A stretch of DNA of 23,734 nucleotides from a virus. Shown piece by piece: positions 21,371-23,734 of the stretch. The notes beneath the pieces are model-generated. The model saw only the letters and a program-made list of their open reading frames with translations. It did not search any database and was not told where the DNA came from. The stretch lies in IMG/VR virus record IMGVR_UViG_3300044940_000699, positions 1-23,734 of that record; one strand, given 5' to 3'. Every line of letters starts with the position of its first letter. Position 1 is the first letter of the stretch. Both the position numbers and the translations under genes were made by a program.

Positions 21371-22881
21371 AACTTCACTCCCAGCCGCCGGGAGAAGGCC
21401 TGCTTCGCTTCAGCCACCAGCCCCATGCGGCTGCCATCAGGATAGGGAAGATCAAACTCAAATTCGAGTGCTGCTTTCAGTCTTTTGATATTGATTTCCC
21501 GTGGTTTACCGCAAATGGCCTGCACGTTGCTGTTGCTTTCATCCACCTGCACGGCGAGGAAGAATTGCTTGAACAATTCGTAAAACTCCCGCTGCGAGTG
21601 GTACTTCTGCACTTTCGGCGAAGTGGCAATATCGCCCAGCGTAATGCCCGGTTCATAATCCAGCTTGAACAGCACCGCGCCGGATTGTCGTTCATTCAGC
21701 GAGTGGTAACCGCTAAGCTGCTTGATGTTGATATGGTTGATGGCAGAGGCCACTGCGTAAAGCTGGGTCGTATCATCGGCCAGCGCCGCACAGATACAGG
21801 CGATATGCTCCCGGTCTGCCTGAAACGGCACGCTGTTCAGCACGCTGGAAATGAAAATCGACGAATAGTGCAGCTTCTGCGTACCAATCGCATGGAGAAA
21901 CTCCCGCGTCAGCGCGAGGCTGGCTTCCTTGTCGATTTCATCGCTTTCGCCCACCCGGTACGGCTCAAACGGCGTGACCGTAATGCCCATGCTGCGAAGG
22001 ATGCGGGTTTCATGCAAATGTCCCGCACCAAAATCCAGCACGCAGCGTCCATGCTGTTTGATCCAGCGTTCACGGTTGGCAGCCTCGTGAATGTCAAAGG
22101 CCTTGGCGGTAGAATCACCTGCCACCGCAAAGATAAACCCGCGCCCAAGGCTGTTTCTCACCTGACGCAGGCGCCGGAAGGAATTATGGCGCAGCAGATC
22201 CTCGTAACGCCTGTGGATGTCAAAATCCATCGACAGGTAATTGAGCATCGCTTCCGCCAGCTGGCCTTCCGCGTCAGTGACAAACACCACCGGCACTTGT
22301 TCCAATCCCAATTCGGCACAGTGCTGCAAGCGGCCAATGCCATTGACCACCCGGTAATCCCGCGTGGCCACCACCGGCATCATAATCCCGCGCCGCTTCA
22401 GCGTCTTGGCGATGTTCAGCGAATAACCCTTCCACCGGCCTTTGTTCGCCTTTAAGAAAGGCGCGATAGGATGCGGCTTGGCATTCAGGCATGGATAAAA
22501 CTCCGGGCTATCCACCGCCTTATCAGGCAGGCCTTCAGCCAGCTTACGCACATCCGACGCCTGCATCCGGGCAGTCATATCCGCCACCGTGTCGCTCTGG
22601 CCTAAATCATTGGTGGCGCGGTTAAACACCACGTTGACGCCTTTGCGCTCTGCCAAATCCATTGGGCGCGTGACTTCCACTGGCAACTGCGAGGCTCCCA
22701 TGCGGCAGGCGACATGGTGACGCTGGTGGCCGGAGATGATTTCCCCGTCCGGCGTCGCATAAAGCGGTAGCAGAAAGCCCAGCTTGCGGAGGCTGAGTTC
22801 AATCAAATCCAGCCGCTCCGGGTCTGCCACACGCGGGTTATAGGTCGAGGGCGCAATATCGTTGACGTTTACCAGTTTCAT
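21367..22881 (-). CDS. ParB-ParB-methyltransferase-like fusion protein
   Basis: This 504-residue protein seems to have three parts. Residues 1-72 are a ParB/Srx-type domain with PSTYNPR and the ParB box GHQRHHVACRMG (51-62). Residues about 133-205 look like a second, more divergent copy (IMMPVV...DYRVVNGIGRLQHCAELG). Residues about 275-410 resemble a SAM-dependent methyltransferase: CVLDFGAGHLHET (280-292), E306 after strand 2, and SSIFISSVLNSVPF (340-353). A helical C-terminal part follows (REFYELFKQFFLAVQVDESN). ParB-type domains bind and hydrolyse CTP or cut DNA; ParB/methyltransferase pairs occur in phages beside terminases. Role inferred: recognising and modifying or marking phage DNA. 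It overlaps both neighbours by ATGA. I do not know a characterised member. Confidence 0.72.
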   Translation of the reverse strand: MKLVNVNDIAPSTYNPRVADPERLDLIELSLRKLGFLLPLYATPDGEIISGHQRHHVACRMGASQLPVEVTRPMDLAERKGVNVVFNRATNDLGQSDTVADMTARMQASDVRKLAEGLPDKAVDSPEFYPCLNAKPHPIAPFLKANKGRWKGYSLNIAKTLKRRGIMMPVVATRDYRVVNGIGRLQHCAELGLEQVPVVFVTDAEGQLAEAMLNYLSMDFDIHRRYEDLLRHNSFRRLRQVRNSLGRGFIFAVAGDSTAKAFDIHEAANRERWIKQHGRCVLDFGAGHLHETRILRSMGITVTPFEPYRVGESDEIDKEASLALTREFLHAIGTQKLHYSSIFISSVLNSVPFQADREHIACICAALADDTTQLYAVASAINHINIKQLSGYHSLNERQSGAVLFKLDYEPGITLGDIATSPKVQKYHSQREFYELFKQFFLAVQVDESNSNVQAICGKPREINIKRLKAALEFEFDLPYPDGSRMGLVAEAKQAFSRRLGVKL

Positions 22882-23468
22882 AATCCAAGCCGCTTTTTCA
22901 GTTCTGCGATGATTTCTTTTTTCTCAAAGCCCACATCCTGCTTCATGGCCTCCAGCCATTCGAGATATTGCTCTCGCGGGATAGGGAATGTGTAACCACC
23001 AATCCGGGCGGAGGTGTCGGCTTCTTCGATGTCGTCCTCGCCATCCTCACCGAACCCATCGGCCAGCTCATCCAGCGATGCCTGAATCTCCTTCAGTTCC
23101 TCCGCGTTGAAACCCAGCATGTCGGTGTCATAGGAGGCGTCATCCAGTTCGGTGATCTCCAGCTGGAGCAGCGCCTTATCCCATTCCGATTCCTCACCCA
23201 CGCGGTTATCGGTGATGCGGTAGGCCTTGATCTGCTCCTGTGTTAATTCCGTGGCCACATGCACCGGCACTTTCTTTAAGCCCAGCCGCTTGGCCGCTTC
23301 AAAGCGCACATGCCCGACCACGATCACCATTTCCTTGTCGGTGACAATCGGCTGGCGGAAGCCAAACTCCTTGATGGAGGCAGCGACCTTTTCAATGGCG
23401 TGTGCGTTAATCCTTGGATTCCGCGCATAGGGAATCACCTGATCCAACGGAACCAGTTCAATCTTCAT
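22878..23468 (-). CDS. ParB/Srx-domain protein
   Basis: This 196-residue protein has a ParB N-terminal domain: KIELVPLDQVIPYARNPR (2-19), IKEFGFRQPIV and the ParB box VGHVRFEAAKRLG (51-63), followed by VPVH. A TQEQIKAYRITDNRV helix is also typical of phage ParB proteins. The C-terminal half is acidic (residues 137-151, many Asp/Glu) with a final helical region. It has no partition partner ParA here, so a role in plasmid-like partition is unlikely. Phage ParB/Srx proteins of this kind usually sit upstream of terminase, often with DNA methyltransferases. AAGGAGA lies eight bases before the ATG. It is the first gene of the leftward operon, as the 5' side (23469-23551) has no minus-strand gene. 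Confidence 0.85.
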   Translation of the reverse strand: MKIELVPLDQVIPYARNPRINAHAIEKVAASIKEFGFRQPIVTDKEMVIVVGHVRFEAAKRLGLKKVPVHVATELTQEQIKAYRITDNRVGEESEWDKALLQLEITELDDASYDTDMLGFNAEELKEIQASLDELADGFGEDGEDDIEEADTSARIGGYTFPIPREQYLEWLEAMKQDVGFEKKEIIAELKKRLGL

Positions 23469-23488
23469 CTCACTATCTCCTTGGTTTT

Positions 23489-23505
23489 TGCGAAGTGATT
23501 TCGCA
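23489..23505. promoter_or_regulatory. Palindrome in the leader of the ParB operon
   Basis: TGCGAA GTGAT TTCGCA is a perfect 6-base inverted repeat with a five-base centre. It lies a few bases upstream of the ribosome binding site of the ParB gene. A second inverted repeat, TTTCGTTTTTT at 23511-23521 and AAAAAACGAAA at 23561-23571, flanks the AT-rich stretch. These could be operators or mRNA hairpins controlling the leftward operon. No convincing -10/-35 pair was found. Confidence 0.35.
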
Positions 23506-23551
23506 GGGCATTTCGTTTTTTGTTTTTGGGTTATTGTTATTTCTCAATCGG

Positions 23552-23734
23552 ATGTGCCGAAAAAAACGAAACGAAATCGACATTTTGAAGCTGGCGCTGG
23601 GGAAATTCCGCGCTCGCGGCGTACCCGTGCAGGCCGGGCTGGAAGGACCCGCCGCGCTCGCTCCGGTTCAACCAACTGAAAAACATATTAAAACAGCGTT
23701 GATTGCAGCTGCACGCCTGTTATCCAATAGAAGG
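23552..23734 (+). CDS. Partial unknown protein, divergent from the late operon
   Basis: From the ATG at 23552 a plus-strand frame stays open for 61 codons to the window edge. It begins MCRKKRNEIDILKLALGKFR and later has EKHIKTALIAAARLLSNRR. The composition (Ala, Leu, Lys, Arg, few rare residues) and GC-rich third positions from 23588 look like real coding sequence. The frame is also open upstream, so an earlier GTG (23495) or TTG start is possible. No clear ribosome binding site is seen. If real, it is transcribed away from the ParB operon and the AT-rich space between is a divergent control region. Other short frames overlap here on the minus strand, so this remains a candidate. Confidence 0.42.
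   Translation, partial: MCRKKRNEIDILKLALGKFRARGVPVQAGLEGPAALAPVQPTEKHIKTALIAAARLLSNRR

Noticed and set aside
22878-23468. ParB as part of a plasmid-type ParABS partition system
   Set aside because: There is no ParA or parS-like cluster nearby, and the gene leads a terminase operon, where ParB-fold proteins have other roles.
23488-23679. 63-codon plus-strand frame in the leader (another frame from the partial gene)
   Set aside because: Its C-terminal half is an Arg/Gly/Thr run from GC-rich DNA with no protein-like pattern; the frame starting at 23552 looks better and is listed instead.

Overview
The window is most of the late region of a tailed, siphovirus-type phage or prophage, very probably from an alphaproteobacterium. 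The tail-tip genes (DUF2460, DUF2163, NlpC/P60 peptidase, GTA TIM-barrel protein, DUF2793) are the set shared by Rhodobacter-type gene transfer agents and many alphaproteobacterial prophages. The cysteine desulfurase at position 67 also resembles alphaproteobacterial IscS. No integrase, repressor, att site, tRNA, rRNA or CRISPR array was seen, so whether this is an integrated prophage is inferred, not shown.

Almost all phage genes lie on the minus strand and are transcribed from right to left. From right to left: (1) 23468-20295, an accessory cassette of ParB/Srx protein, two-ParB plus methyltransferase fusion, HAD-like protein and CmoA-like methyltransferase, joined by overlaps; (2) 20282-16265, packaging and portal genes (TerS, GpA-type TerL, gpW-like protein, lambda-type portal); (3) 16302-13222, capsid genes: a prohead protease/major capsid fusion with a strong internal ribosome binding site, a terminator, a DUF2190 decoration protein and head-tail connectors; (4) 13194-9811, tail tube, a tail assembly chaperone pair with a G GGA AAC -1 frameshift site, tape measure and DUF2460; (5) 8548-2632, the GTA-like tail tip and a 28-codon small gene; (6) 2566-1240, a terminator and then a lysis cassette of holin candidate, SleB endolysin with a C-terminal membrane helix, and overlapping i-spanin and o-spanin.

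Three items lie on the plus strand. A cysteine desulfurase meets the o-spanin tail to tail. A K+/H+ antiporter-like gene sits inside the tail operon between DUF2460 and DUF2163. A partial reading frame leaves the window at the right edge, divergent from the late operon. Sampled lines of the first two are less GC-rich than the phage genes, so they look like cargo (moron) or host genes.

The head genes are lambda-like and the tail tip is GTA-like, so the element is mosaic. The least explained parts are the ParB/methyltransferase/HAD cassette next to the terminase, which may modify or mark phage DNA, and the two plus-strand metabolic genes. Gene functions are inferred from motifs read by eye and from gene order; no database search was run.
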